NCBI RefSeq assembly: GCF_030817195.1
Contig: NZ_JAUSYZ010000001.1
Location: forward strand, 1,984,001-2,048,000
Length of the DNA: 64,000 bases
Source of the DNA: Arthrobacter globiformis
Lineage (GTDB): Bacteria; Actinomycetota; Actinomycetes; Actinomycetales; Micrococcaceae
Reading direction: 5' to 3'
Positions 24,998 through 32,956 of this stretch are shown here, in pieces. Position 1 is the first letter of the stretch. Every line of letters begins with the position of its first letter. The notes beneath the pieces were generated by a model, which had not been told where the DNA came from, did not search any database, and saw nothing but the letters and a program-made list of their open reading frames with translations. Made by a program: the position numbers and the translations under genes.

Positions 24998-25060
24998 GAG
25001 TTTTTGTACAGATGTTGGCCGCAAAGGGCACTCTAGGTCGCGACAACTGCACAAAAACTC
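24998..25060. repeat. Imperfect inverted repeat, possible REP/MITE-like element
   Basis: GAGTTTTTGTACAG at 24998-25011 faces CTGCACAAAAACTC at 25047-25060 (13 of 14 pairs), with inner partial complementarity (GTTG..CGC against GCG..CAAC). It forms one long hairpin in the gap after the methyltransferase gene. It may be a dispersed palindromic element; copies elsewhere cannot be checked here. Confidence 0.65.
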
Positions 25061-25127
25061 CAACCGCAGGCACCGCCGGTAGCACGGCAAAGCTGGCAGC
25101 AACTCAGAGCCGGTAGCAACTCAAAGA

Positions 25128-25163
25128 GGAGCGGGGGTCCACCGTTTGGTGGACCCCCGCTCC
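25128..25163 (+). terminator. Terminator after the SpoU methyltransferase gene
   Basis: A perfect 16 bp stem (25128-25143 with 25148-25163) with a GTTT loop, followed by TGTCTGTTTTGTC. It probably also serves the convergent GlsB-type gene. Confidence 0.85.
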
Positions 25164-25224
25164 TGTCTGTTTTGTCTGATATGGACTGGGCCTGCTGAGG
25201 ACCAGTGCCTGTGATCCGGGGCTG

Positions 25225-25500
25225 TTACGGTGCCCGGGTGCTGTGGCTGCGGCCGGTGATTGCGCCGTAGATGCCTGCAACTACGAGGCCGCCGATGATG
25301 GCGAGGATCCAGGTGCCGAGGTCAAAGAACGCCAGGTCACCCTTGCCGAAGAGAAGGCTGCCAATCCAGCCGCCGACGATGGCGCCAACGACGCCCAGAA
25401 CCAAGCTGGTGACCCAGCCGCCGCCGACCCTGCCGGGCATGACGGCTTTAACAATTGCGCCTACGATCAGGCCGAGAATAATCCAAGCAAGAAAACCCAT
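25225..25500 (-). CDS. GlsB/YeaQ/YmgE-family stress-response membrane protein
   Basis: 91 residues, three hydrophobic segments with glycine-rich packing motifs (FLAWIILGLIVGAIVKAVMP, LVLGVVGAIVGGWIGSLLFG, WILAIIGGLVVAGIYGAI), matching the transglycosylase-associated/GlsB family. These are small membrane proteins linked to general stress, with no known activity. ATG 25500 has AAGGAG six bases upstream; the ATG five codons earlier lies inside that site's upstream side and is less likely. Confidence 0.9.
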   Translation of the reverse strand: MGFLAWIILGLIVGAIVKAVMPGRVGGGWVTSLVLGVVGAIVGGWIGSLLFGKGDLAFFDLGTWILAIIGGLVVAGIYGAITGRSHSTRAP

Positions 25501-25731
25501 TGTCTGCTCCTTCATATTCGTCGGGATCGATTCTTATCAGTCCCGATATGGCTTCAAGCTAACACAGTGCGCGTTTCTTTGTCAGCAGGCTTAGTTTTGG
25601 CTTTTTTGCGGCGCCCAGTGGCGCTGTGCGGTGTCTCTTCCGGGCCGGACGGGTACGGTATTTACTAGACGGCGGTTCCATACCGCCCTGTCCCATCCGT
25701 TGAAATACCCACGTGAAGAGGTGAGCCTCCC

Positions 25732-26685
25732 TTGGCTGCAAATGGCGGTACCAAGGCGATTGTTGCGGCGCTAGCCGCCAACCTGACCATCGCCGTCCTG
25801 AAGTTCGTCGCGTTCCTGCTGACACGCTCCTCATCCATGCTGGCTGAGGCCATCCACTCTCTCGCCGACTCGGGCAACCAGGTCCTGCTGCTGGTGGGCG
25901 GGAAGCGCGCCCAACGGGCGGCCAGCCCGGAACACCCCTTCGGCTACGGACGCGAACGCTACATTTACGCGTTCATCGTTTCCATCGTGCTCTTCAGCGT
26001 CGGCGGCCTGTTTGCCCTGTATGAGGCATGGGAAAAGATCCAGCACCCGCACGCGATCGAAGGTGACTTCTGGTGGGTGCCCCTGGCCGTGCTGGTGGGT
26101 GCCATCATCGCCGAGGCATTCTCGTTCCGGACGGCCATCATGGAAGCCAACCACGTCCGCGGCAGCCAGGGCTGGATCAGCTTCGTGCGGACCGCCAAGC
26201 AGCCCGAGCTTCCGGTGATCCTGCTCGAGGACTTCGGTGCCCTGCTGGGACTGGTTTTCGCCCTATTCGGCGTGGGGCTGACCCTGCTGACCGGCGACGG
26301 CATCTGGGACGCAATCGGCACCGGCATGATCGGCCTGCTGCTGGTGGCCATTGCTGTGATTTTGGCGATGGAGACCAAGTCCCTGCTGCTGGGGGAGTCG
26401 GCAACCAAGGACGACGTTGGGCGCATCCGGCACGCCATCGAAACGGACGGCACCGCCATCATCCACCTCAAAACCCTGCATCTGGGCCCGGAGGAGCTGC
26501 TCGTGGCCGCCAAGATCAGCGTGGAGGCGGGTGATTCCGGGCTGGATATCGCCAAGGCCATCGACGACGCCGAAGCCCGGATCCGCTCGGCAGTTCCCAT
26601 CGCGCGGGTCATCTACCTGGAGCCCGACATCCGCCGTGCCCAGGTGGCCAGCGGGCCCGCCCTCGCGGGCGACTCAGGCGCCTAG
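25732..26685 (+). CDS. Cation diffusion facilitator (CDF) family transporter
   Basis: 317-residue membrane protein with about six helices. The metal-site helix SMLAEAIHSLADSGNQ carries the conserved HxxxD, and a cytoplasmic C-terminal domain follows helix six. CDF proteins export Zn, Fe, Mn or Co in exchange for protons; the metal is not readable with confidence. A long loop after helix three (FRTAIMEANHVRGSQGWISFVR) is typical of the subgroup often called cation transporter TMEM163/SLC30A9-like. TTG start with GAGGTGAG upstream. A strong terminator follows. Confidence 0.85.
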   Translation: MAANGGTKAIVAALAANLTIAVLKFVAFLLTRSSSMLAEAIHSLADSGNQVLLLVGGKRAQRAASPEHPFGYGRERYIYAFIVSIVLFSVGGLFALYEAWEKIQHPHAIEGDFWWVPLAVLVGAIIAEAFSFRTAIMEANHVRGSQGWISFVRTAKQPELPVILLEDFGALLGLVFALFGVGLTLLTGDGIWDAIGTGMIGLLLVAIAVILAMETKSLLLGESATKDDVGRIRHAIETDGTAIIHLKTLHLGPEELLVAAKISVEAGDSGLDIAKAIDDAEARIRSAVPIARVIYLEPDIRRAQVASGPALAGDSGA

Positions 26686-26704
26686 CTGCTTAGCCGAAGT
26701 AGAG

Positions 26705-26746
26705 CCGCTGGCTCCGTGACACCTGTTACGGGGCCAGCGGTTTTTT
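26705..26746 (+). terminator. Terminator after the CDF gene
   Basis: CCGCTGGC (26705-26712) pairs with GCCAGCGG (26733-26740), with an inner CCGT/ACGG pair, followed by six T. The stop codon of the convergent MFS gene lies inside the hairpin. Confidence 0.88.
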
Positions 26747-27932
26747 GCGTTCCAGCAGGCCGCTGAGCAGGGCCACCATCAGGCCGAGAATGGCCAGGAC
26801 GGCACCCACCAGCGCGGGCGCAACATAGCCCCAGCCCCAGGCGATCACCACACCGCCGAGGAACGCGCCCAGGGCGTTGGCGACGTTCAGCGCGGCGTGG
26901 TTGAGTGAGGACGCCAGCGACGGCGCATCAGGAGACGCGTCCAGCAGCCGGGTCTGCAGGGCCGGGACGAGCATGGACCCGGCGCCGCCCACCACGAACA
27001 CCATGACGAAGGCTGACCACGGCCAGTGCACGGCCACGGCGTATACCACCAGTGCGACGGCGATTCCCGGCAGGACGCGGTAGATGGTCCCCATCACGGA
27101 CTTGTCCGCGATCCGGCCACCGAGGATATTGCCGGCCACCATTCCCAGGCCGTACAGGGCCACCACAAACGGCAGCAGGGCGGCGGGGATCCCGGCCACG
27201 GAGGTCATGGTGTGGGAGATATAGGTGTACGTGGCGAAGAACCCGCCAAATCCGACGATGCCAATGAGGATGGCCAGCCAGACCTGCGCCCGCTTCAGTG
27301 CGCCCAGTTCCCTGCGGATGCTGGCGTCCGCATGCGCCTGCTGGAACGGAACGAATCTCCAGATGAGCGCCAGGGTCACCAGTCCCAGCACTCCCACCAG
27401 GACAAAGAGCAGCCGCCAGCCAAAGGCCTGGCCGAGCCAGGTGGCGAAGGGAACACCGACCACATTGGCAACGGTGAGCCCCGCCATGACCATGGAGATG
27501 GCCCAGCCCCGTTTTGTCGGCGCCACCGAGCGAAGCGGCAATCACGGCGGCCACGCCAAAGAACGCGCCGTGCGGCAGTCCGGCGGCGAAGCGGGAAACC
27601 AGCATACTCGCGTAATCGGGAGCGATGAACGAGGACAGGTTGGCAACGCTGAAGAACAGCATGAGGCCCAGCGCAAGGAACTTGCGCGGCAGTTTCGCCC
27701 CGACGGCGGCGAGTACCGGGGCTCCCACCACGACGCCCAGGGCGTAGGCCGAGATGAGATGGCCGGCCTCTGGGGTGCTGATCCGGAGTCCGAGTTCGAC
27801 CTCTTTGAGCAGCCCCATCATGGCGAACTCGGTGACCCCGATGCCGAAGCCACCCATGGCCAGGGCCAGGATGGCGGGACCGATGCGCGTGGCGGCCTTG
27901 GGCGTGCGGGGAGCCTGGACAGTGGAAGTCAT
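26726..27932 (-). pseudogene. MFS efflux transporter (AraJ/DHA1-like), broken by one frameshift
   Basis: Two overlapping frames together make one normal 12-helix MFS protein of about 400 residues. The N-terminal part starts at ATG 27932 (MTSTVQAPRTPKAATRIGPA) and is good to AAVIAASL; the C-terminal part resumes at VAPTKRGWAISMVMAG in the next frame and runs to 26726. The break is a one-base excess near 27525-27532 (CTCGGTGG where CTSGTGG would keep frame). Both halves are fully conserved-looking, so either the mutation is very recent or it is a sequencing error. Family: arabinose/drug efflux permeases. Confidence 0.8.
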
Positions 27933-28030
27933 GTGCCTGCTTTTCGAAGGGAGATACGGAGTAGGCCTCGTTGCCACTGATATGTCTGATTTTAACAAGC
28001 TCTGGGGCGGGATGGATATTCCGGCCCTCA

Positions 28031-28045
28031 TAGACTGGACCCGTG
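28031..28045 (+). promoter_or_regulatory. Leaderless-type promoter of the NUDIX gene
   Basis: TAGACT at 28031-28036, 6 nt before GTG 28043. Confidence 0.5.
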
Positions 28046-28501
28046 ACTGAACTGATCAACGTCGTCGGCGGCGCCGTGCTCGACTCGCTGTCCGCTCCCG
28101 CCCGGCTTCTCGTGGCGCGCCGGACGGCGCCTCCGCAGTTTGCCGGCATGTGGGAATTTCCGGGCGGCAAGGTGGAACGGGGGGAAGCTCCGGAAAGTGC
28201 ACTGCACCGGGAGCTCCGTGAAGAACTCGGCATCGGCGTCGTGCTTGGGGAGGAGCTGGAAGCGCCAGGACCGGCCGGCTGGCCCCTGAACGACAAAGCC
28301 GCGATGCGGGTGTGGTTCGCGGAAGTGGCCGACGGCGACCCCCGGCCGCTTGAGGACCACGATGAACTTCGCTGGGTCAGCATCCGCGAAGGTGACGAAG
28401 CTCTCAGCCTGCCCTGGATTCCGGCCGACCTCCCGATTGTCCAGGCGCTGCTCGCCAGCGTCGCCGCGGTGAACCGTGCGGACTCTGTCCCCGGGAATTA
28501 A
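28043..28501 (+). CDS. NUDIX hydrolase, MutT-like (8-oxo-dGTP diphosphatase type)
   Basis: 152 residues. The Nudix box is complete: GGKVERGEAPESALHRELRE followed by ELGIG (G-x5-E-x7-REU-x-EE-x-GU). The start INVVGGAVLDS and the ARRTAPPQFAGMWEFPGG stretch match MutT-type enzymes that clean oxidised dGTP. Exact substrate not proven. It is divergent from the MFS gene and lies directly upstream of the truncated metN, with 56 bp between them. Confidence 0.88.
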   Translation: MTELINVVGGAVLDSLSAPARLLVARRTAPPQFAGMWEFPGGKVERGEAPESALHRELREELGIGVVLGEELEAPGPAGWPLNDKAAMRVWFAEVADGDPRPLEDHDELRWVSIREGDEALSLPWIPADLPIVQALLASVAAVNRADSVPGN

Positions 28502-28557
28502 CACCACCCTTCACGGCTTTCCTTGAGCTGATTGTTCGGATTTGTTGCCCTTCGGGT

Positions 28558-29433
28558 GTGGTCGGGCAAAGCGGCGCGGGCAAAAGCACCCTGATCCGCA
28601 CCATCAACTCCCTGGAGCAGCCGGACTCTGGCACCGTCCACGTCGATGGCCGGGATATGACAAAGCTTGCCGGCAAGGAGCTGCGGCAGGCCCGCCACGG
28701 CATCGGCATGATCTTCCAGCACTTTAATCTCCTCAGCGGGCGGACAGTGCAGGCGAACGTCGAACTGTCGCTGGAGATCACCGGTGCGGGCCGGGCCCAG
28801 CGCCGGACCCGAGCGCTGGATATCCTTGAACTCGTGGGCTTGCACGGCAAGGCGGACGCCTATCCCGCCCAGCTGTCAGGTGGCCAGAAGCAGCGCGTCG
28901 GCATCGCCCGTGCGCTGGCGTCCAACCCGTCCGTCCTGCTCAGTGATGAAGCCACCTCGGCGCTGGACCCGGACACCACACGCCAGATCCTTGACCTGAT
29001 CCGGCAGCTGAGCAGGGATTTGGGCCTGACCGTGCTCCTCATTACGCACGAGATGGACGTGGTCAAACGCATCTGCGACTCGGCCGCGGTCATGAGCCAG
29101 GGAAGGATCCTGGAACAGGGATCCGTCGAGGAGCTGCTGACCACGGAGAAGTCCCTGCTTGGCCAGGCACTCTTCCCCCTCGGCGACATCCCGCAGACGT
29201 CCAACGCAGTCGTGGAAATCACCTTCACCGGAGTGGCCACCGACCGGCCGGTCATTGCCCAGCTGGCACGCCAGCACGGCATCGACGTCGGGATCCTGGG
29301 TGCCGCCGTGGAGACCATCCACGGCCGCCAGACAGGGCGGACCCGGCTGGAACTGCCCGGCGACGAAAGGACCGTGTCCGGGGCCGTCGCCGACCTGCGG
29401 TCCCAAGGACTCTACGTGGAGGTAATCAAGTGA
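28558..29433 (+). CDS. metN: Methionine ABC transporter ATP-binding protein, 5'-truncated
   Basis: ATPase of the methionine importer. Present: Walker A GQSGAGKST starting at residue 3, Q-loop (MIFQHFNLLS), signature LSGGQKQRVGIARAL, Walker B VLLSDEATSAL, switch His in LLITHEMD, and the C-terminal NIL methionine-sensing domain (about 215-291). Missing: the first ~35 residues, including the beta-strand and A-loop that stack the adenine; normal MetN is ~330-345 residues. No ribosome-binding site precedes the GTG. The upstream 56 bp do not encode the lost part in any frame, so a deletion at the 5' end is likely. Overlaps metI by 4 bp. Confidence 0.82.
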   Translation: MVGQSGAGKSTLIRTINSLEQPDSGTVHVDGRDMTKLAGKELRQARHGIGMIFQHFNLLSGRTVQANVELSLEITGAGRAQRRTRALDILELVGLHGKADAYPAQLSGGQKQRVGIARALASNPSVLLSDEATSALDPDTTRQILDLIRQLSRDLGLTVLLITHEMDVVKRICDSAAVMSQGRILEQGSVEELLTTEKSLLGQALFPLGDIPQTSNAVVEITFTGVATDRPVIAQLARQHGIDVGILGAAVETIHGRQTGRTRLELPGDERTVSGAVADLRSQGLYVEVIK

Positions 29434-30131
29434 TCGACCGCAACGATCCGTACTTTTGGGCGGACCTGCTGGACACCATCCTCAAGGGCGCCGGGGAGAC
29501 CTTTTACACGGTGGGCGCCAGCCTGCTCCTCACGGTTCTCTTCGGGCTGGCGGCCGGCGTACTGCTGGTGACCACTGAGGCTGACGGGCTGCTGGCCAGG
29601 CCCTTCGGCAGCCGTGCCCTGGGTGTCGCGCTGAACCGGGTACTCGACGTCGTGGTGAACATCGGCCGGTCCATCCCGTTCATCATCCTGATGATCCTCC
29701 TGATTCCCTTTACCCGCCTGCTGGTCGGCTCCTTCATCGGCCCGACCGCGGCGATCGTGCCGCTGGCGATCGCCGGCATTCCGTTCTTCGCCAGGCTCGT
29801 CGAAATCGGCATCCGCGAGGTGCCCAAGGGCCTGGTTGAAGCTGCCCAGTCGCTCGGCGCCACCCGGTGGACGATTCTCACCAAGGTCCTGGTTGCCGAG
29901 GCAGTCCCCGCCCTGGCACTGGGGCTGTCCACCACCGTTGTGGGCCTCATCGGATACTCCGCCATGGTGGGCGCGGTCGGCGGCGGCGGACTGGGCGATG
30001 TGGCCTTCCGCTACGGCTACCAGCGCTACAGCCCCGAGTACATGTTCGCCGTCGTCATCCTGCTGATCCTCCTGGTCCAGCTGTTTCAGTCGCTGGGCAA
30101 CTTCGCCGCCCGCCGGCTGTCCCACCGCTGA
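29430..30131 (+). CDS. metI: Methionine ABC transporter permease
   Basis: 233-residue MetI-type permease with five or six membrane segments and the EAA loop EVPKGLVEAAQSLGATRWTI that docks to MetN. GTG start overlaps the metN stop by 4 bp. The rest of the sequence is full length and shows no damage, in contrast with metN. Confidence 0.93.
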   Translation: MIDRNDPYFWADLLDTILKGAGETFYTVGASLLLTVLFGLAAGVLLVTTEADGLLARPFGSRALGVALNRVLDVVVNIGRSIPFIILMILLIPFTRLLVGSFIGPTAAIVPLAIAGIPFFARLVEIGIREVPKGLVEAAQSLGATRWTILTKVLVAEAVPALALGLSTTVVGLIGYSAMVGAVGGGGLGDVAFRYGYQRYSPEYMFAVVILLILLVQLFQSLGNFAARRLSHR

Positions 30132-30191
30132 CAGCGGTTCCCACACCCACCCGATTTTCACCCCATCCGCTCCACCCTGAAAGAGTCCAGC

Positions 30192-30995
30192 ATGATCCGA
30201 TCCACCATCCTCAAGGCCGCCGCGGCCGGAGCCGCAGCCGTCCTGGCCCTCTCTGCCTGTGGCAGCCCAAGCTCGTCCACCGCCTCCGAGACCATCAAAG
30301 TGGGTGCCCTCGCGGTGCCCGCCGGCGACATGCTCAAGCACGTGCAGCGGGAGCTCGCGCCCAAGGAAGGGCTCACGGTCGAATACAAGGAGTTCAGCGA
30401 CTACAACACGCCGAACCCTGCCGTGAGCGACGGCGACATAGACGCCAACCTCTTCCAGAACACCACGTTCATGGAGACGTACAACAAGGCCGCCGGCAAG
30501 AACCTGGTCAGCGTCGGGAAGGTGTACCTGCCGCCGATTGCCCTGTACTCCAACGAGGTGAAGAGCCTGGACGCCCTGCCCGAGGGCGCGTCGGTGGCCA
30601 TCCCGAACGATCCCACGAATGAGGCCCGCGCGCTGAAGCTGCTCGCGTCCAAGGGGCTCATCGAGGTGACGGAGAACCCCATCACTCTCAAGGACGTGAC
30701 GGCGAACCCCAAGAACCTGGAGTTCACGGAGATCGAAAACGCCAGCCTCCCGCAGGCACTGAACGACAAGGACGCTGCCATTGTCACCCTGGCGTTCGCT
30801 CTGCCGGCCGGCCTGAGCACGGACAAGCAGATCCTCGTCGAGGGCAAGGACAGCGCCTACTACAACGTGCTGGCCGTGAACGCCGACAAGAAGGACGACG
30901 CCCGGGTGCAGAAGCTCTACAAGATCCTGACGTCGCAGGAGATGAAGGACTTCATCCAGACGGAGTTCAAGGGCCTGGTGATTCCGGCCAGCTAG
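30192..30995 (+). CDS. metQ: Methionine-binding lipoprotein (NlpA/MetQ family)
   Basis: 267 residues. A lipoprotein signal peptide (about 1-21) ends in the lipobox LSAC, with the cysteine at residue 22. The mature part reads as an NlpA-family periplasmic-type binding protein (KVGALAVPAGDMLKHVQREL, DANLFQNTTFMETYN, LKDVTANPKNLEFTEIENASL). It delivers methionine (L or D) to MetNI. It follows metI by 60 bp and completes the metNIQ operon. Confidence 0.93.
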   Translation: MIRSTILKAAAAGAAAVLALSACGSPSSSTASETIKVGALAVPAGDMLKHVQRELAPKEGLTVEYKEFSDYNTPNPAVSDGDIDANLFQNTTFMETYNKAAGKNLVSVGKVYLPPIALYSNEVKSLDALPEGASVAIPNDPTNEARALKLLASKGLIEVTENPITLKDVTANPKNLEFTEIENASLPQALNDKDAAIVTLAFALPAGLSTDKQILVEGKDSAYYNVLAVNADKKDDARVQKLYKILTSQEMKDFIQTEFKGLVIPAS

Positions 30996-31019
30996 AGCTG
31001 GCTCAGAGCTAAGGCGGGC

Positions 31020-32183
31020 TCAGAACAGCGTGGGCTGGGACGTCCGGTCTGAGCTGCGGTGGCCATGCTGCCCCGTCCTCTGTTGCTCCGTCCTGTGTTG
31101 TCCTGTCCTATCCTGCCCTGGGCGATCCGGCGGAATGCTTCCCTCGGGGTAGGCGGCTTCCTCGCCGCGGGGATCGTCGGCCTGGTGATCGTCGACGTCC
31201 CGGTGGCTGAATCCGTGGGAGCCGGAAAAGCCGTGCCGGGCTTTGAAGTAGCGGACCCTGCCCGCCAGCCAGGTGCGGTATTCCTTGGACGCATACGAGC
31301 CCGTGCCGTACAGCCTGCGGTAGCGGCCCACGAGTTCCGGATGCCGGGCGGCGATCCACTGCATGAACCATTCCCGGGTGCCGGGCTTCAAATAAAGCGC
31401 TCCCGCCGTGACGCCGGTTGCACCCGCGGCCGCCAGTGAGGCGAACAGGGAGTCCAGTGCCTCGTCGCTGTCCGAGAGCCACGGCAGGATGGGCATGGCC
31501 ATCACCCCGCAGGGCAGCCCGGCTTCGCGGAGCCTGGAAACGAGTTTGAGCCGGGCCCGCGGTCCAGGGGTGCCGGGTTCGATGGCCTCGGAGAGCTGCT
31601 CGTCCGTCATGGCGAGCGAGATCCCGACGCCCACCGGCACCTGTGCCGCGGCATGCTTCAGGAGCGGGATGTCACGCGCCAGCAGCGTCCCCTTGGTCAG
31701 AATGGACAGCGGAGTCCCCGAATCGGCCAGCGCACCGATGATGCCGGGCATCAGCCGGTACCGGCCCTCCGCCCGCTGGTAGGGGTCCGTGTTGGTGCCC
31801 AGTGCCACGTGCTGCCGGTTCCATGCGGGCTTGGCCAGCTCTTTGCGGAGCACCTCGGCCGCGTTGATCTTCACCACCACTTGGCTGTCGAAATCCAGTC
31901 CGGCGTCGAAGTCCAGATAGGTGTGGCTCTTGCGGGCGAAGCAGTAGACGCAGGCGTGGCTGCAGCCCCGGTAGGGGTTCACGGTCCACTCGAACGGCAT
32001 CCGGGAGCCGGCGGGCACCTTGTTGAGCACCGATTTGGCGGTGACCTCATGAAAGGTGACGCCGGCGAACTCGGGCGTGGACACAGACCGCACCAGACCG
32101 GCCAGGGGAAGCAGCGGTGCAGTCCCGGGCATCTCTTCCTGTGCCGGTTTGAGTGCCTGTGCGTCCCATCTCATGCCCTCCAT
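31020..32183 (-). CDS. Rv2578c-family radical SAM protein (SPL-like)
   Basis: 387 residues. The radical SAM triad is in VNPYRGCSHACVYCFARKSH (C-x3-C-x2-C), and the surrounding sequence (ALGTNTDPYQRAEGRYRLMPG, SILTKGTLLARDIPLL) matches the Rv2578c family, relatives of spore photoproduct lyase with unknown substrate. The last ~35 residues are a Gln/Arg/Thr/Gly low-complexity tail. ATG 32183 or 32174 (GGAGG just upstream of the latter) are the candidate starts. An SOS box abuts the start, and as I recall the M. tuberculosis orthologue is also LexA-controlled, so a DNA-repair role is plausible. Confidence 0.87.
   Translation of the reverse strand: MEGMRWDAQALKPAQEEMPGTAPLLPLAGLVRSVSTPEFAGVTFHEVTAKSVLNKVPAGSRMPFEWTVNPYRGCSHACVYCFARKSHTYLDFDAGLDFDSQVVVKINAAEVLRKELAKPAWNRQHVALGTNTDPYQRAEGRYRLMPGIIGALADSGTPLSILTKGTLLARDIPLLKHAAAQVPVGVGISLAMTDEQLSEAIEPGTPGPRARLKLVSRLREAGLPCGVMAMPILPWLSDSDEALDSLFASLAAAGATGVTAGALYLKPGTREWFMQWIAARHPELVGRYRRLYGTGSYASKEYRTWLAGRVRYFKARHGFSGSHGFSHRDVDDHQADDPRGEEAAYPEGSIPPDRPGQDRTGQHRTEQQRTGQHGHRSSDRTSQPTLF
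31062..31120. repeat. Degenerate CCTGT-rich repeat encoding the radical SAM tail
   Basis: The plus strand here is a run of imperfect CCGTCCTGTGTTG/TCCTGTCC-type units. On the minus strand it encodes alternating DRTGQHR-like units at the C-terminus of the radical SAM protein. Confidence 0.6.
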
Positions 32184-32199
32184 TCGAAGGTATGTTCGA
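32184..32199 (-). promoter_or_regulatory. LexA (SOS) box at the radical SAM gene
   Basis: TCGAAG-GTAT-GTTCGA matches 11 of 12 consensus positions. It directly abuts ATG 32183 on the minus strand and lies 58 bp before pcp on the plus strand. Given its position it should block transcription of the radical SAM gene. Confidence 0.75.
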
Positions 32200-32244
32200 A
32201 CTTAAGTCAAGGTCCGCCGTCGGCGTTTCCCGCGGACAGGCGAC

Positions 32245-32259
32245 TACGCTGGGTCCATG
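32245..32259 (+). promoter_or_regulatory. Leaderless-type promoter of pcp
   Basis: TACGCT at 32245-32250, 6 nt before ATG 32257. Confidence 0.5.
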
Positions 32260-32934
32260 ATTCTGCTCACCGGCTTTGAACCATTCGGCGGCCAGTCGAT
32301 GAATCCGTCCTGGGTGGCCGCCCTGAGCGCACGGGATCTGCTCCGGGCCGACGGCCTTGCCGTGGGGGCGCTGGAACTGCCGTGCGTGTTCGGGGCGGCC
32401 GGGAGTGTGCTGCGGGATGTCCTCGGTGACCTGGAGCCGGAACTCGTGGTGTGCATCGGACAGGCCGGAGGCCGCGGGCGGGTGTCCCTGGAAAGGGTTG
32501 CCATCAACTGCGATGATGCGCCCATCCCGGACAACGCAGGGAACCAGCCCGTGGACCGGGATGTGGTGCCGGGCGGGCCTGCCGCCTATTTCACCTCGCT
32601 GCCAGTCAAGGCAGCCCTGCTCGCCGTTGAAAAGGCGGGTATTTCCGTGGAGATCTCACAAACGGCGGGAACCTACGTCTGCAACCACGTTTTCTATACA
32701 CTCATGCACGAGCTCGCGTCCCGTCCGGGCGTCCGCGGGGGATTTGTCCACGTACCGTTCGCGCCGGACCAGGTAGAGCAGGGGAGCAGCAAACCGTCAC
32801 TGCCTGTGGCGTCGATGGCGGAGGCGATTGCCGCCGTCGTCCGAACCTCGCTTAACCAGTCAATCGACGCAACCCAGCCAAACAACGCAACCCGGCGGTC
32901 CGACGTCGCGCTCGCCGCCGGCAGCATCCACTAG
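32257..32934 (+). CDS. pcp: Pyroglutamyl-peptidase I
   Basis: Cysteine peptidase (family C15) that removes N-terminal pyroglutamate from peptides in the cytoplasm. 225 residues with the entry motif LLTGFEPFGGQSMNPSW, the glutamate of CIGQAGGRGRVSLERVAIN, the catalytic Cys in GTYVCNHVFY and the His in GGFVHVPFAPDQ. Full length; the last ~25 residues are variable. Divergent from the radical SAM gene. Confidence 0.94.
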   Translation: MILLTGFEPFGGQSMNPSWVAALSARDLLRADGLAVGALELPCVFGAAGSVLRDVLGDLEPELVVCIGQAGGRGRVSLERVAINCDDAPIPDNAGNQPVDRDVVPGGPAAYFTSLPVKAALLAVEKAGISVEISQTAGTYVCNHVFYTLMHELASRPGVRGGFVHVPFAPDQVEQGSSKPSLPVASMAEAIAAVVRTSLNQSIDATQPNNATRRSDVALAAGSIH

Positions 32935-32956
32935 GCGGCAGGCCTTTCCCCCTGGT

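Noticed and set aside
28498..28557. A SAM-sensing riboswitch before metNIQ
   Set aside because: Only 56 bp remain between the NUDIX stop and metN, too short and without the conserved folds.
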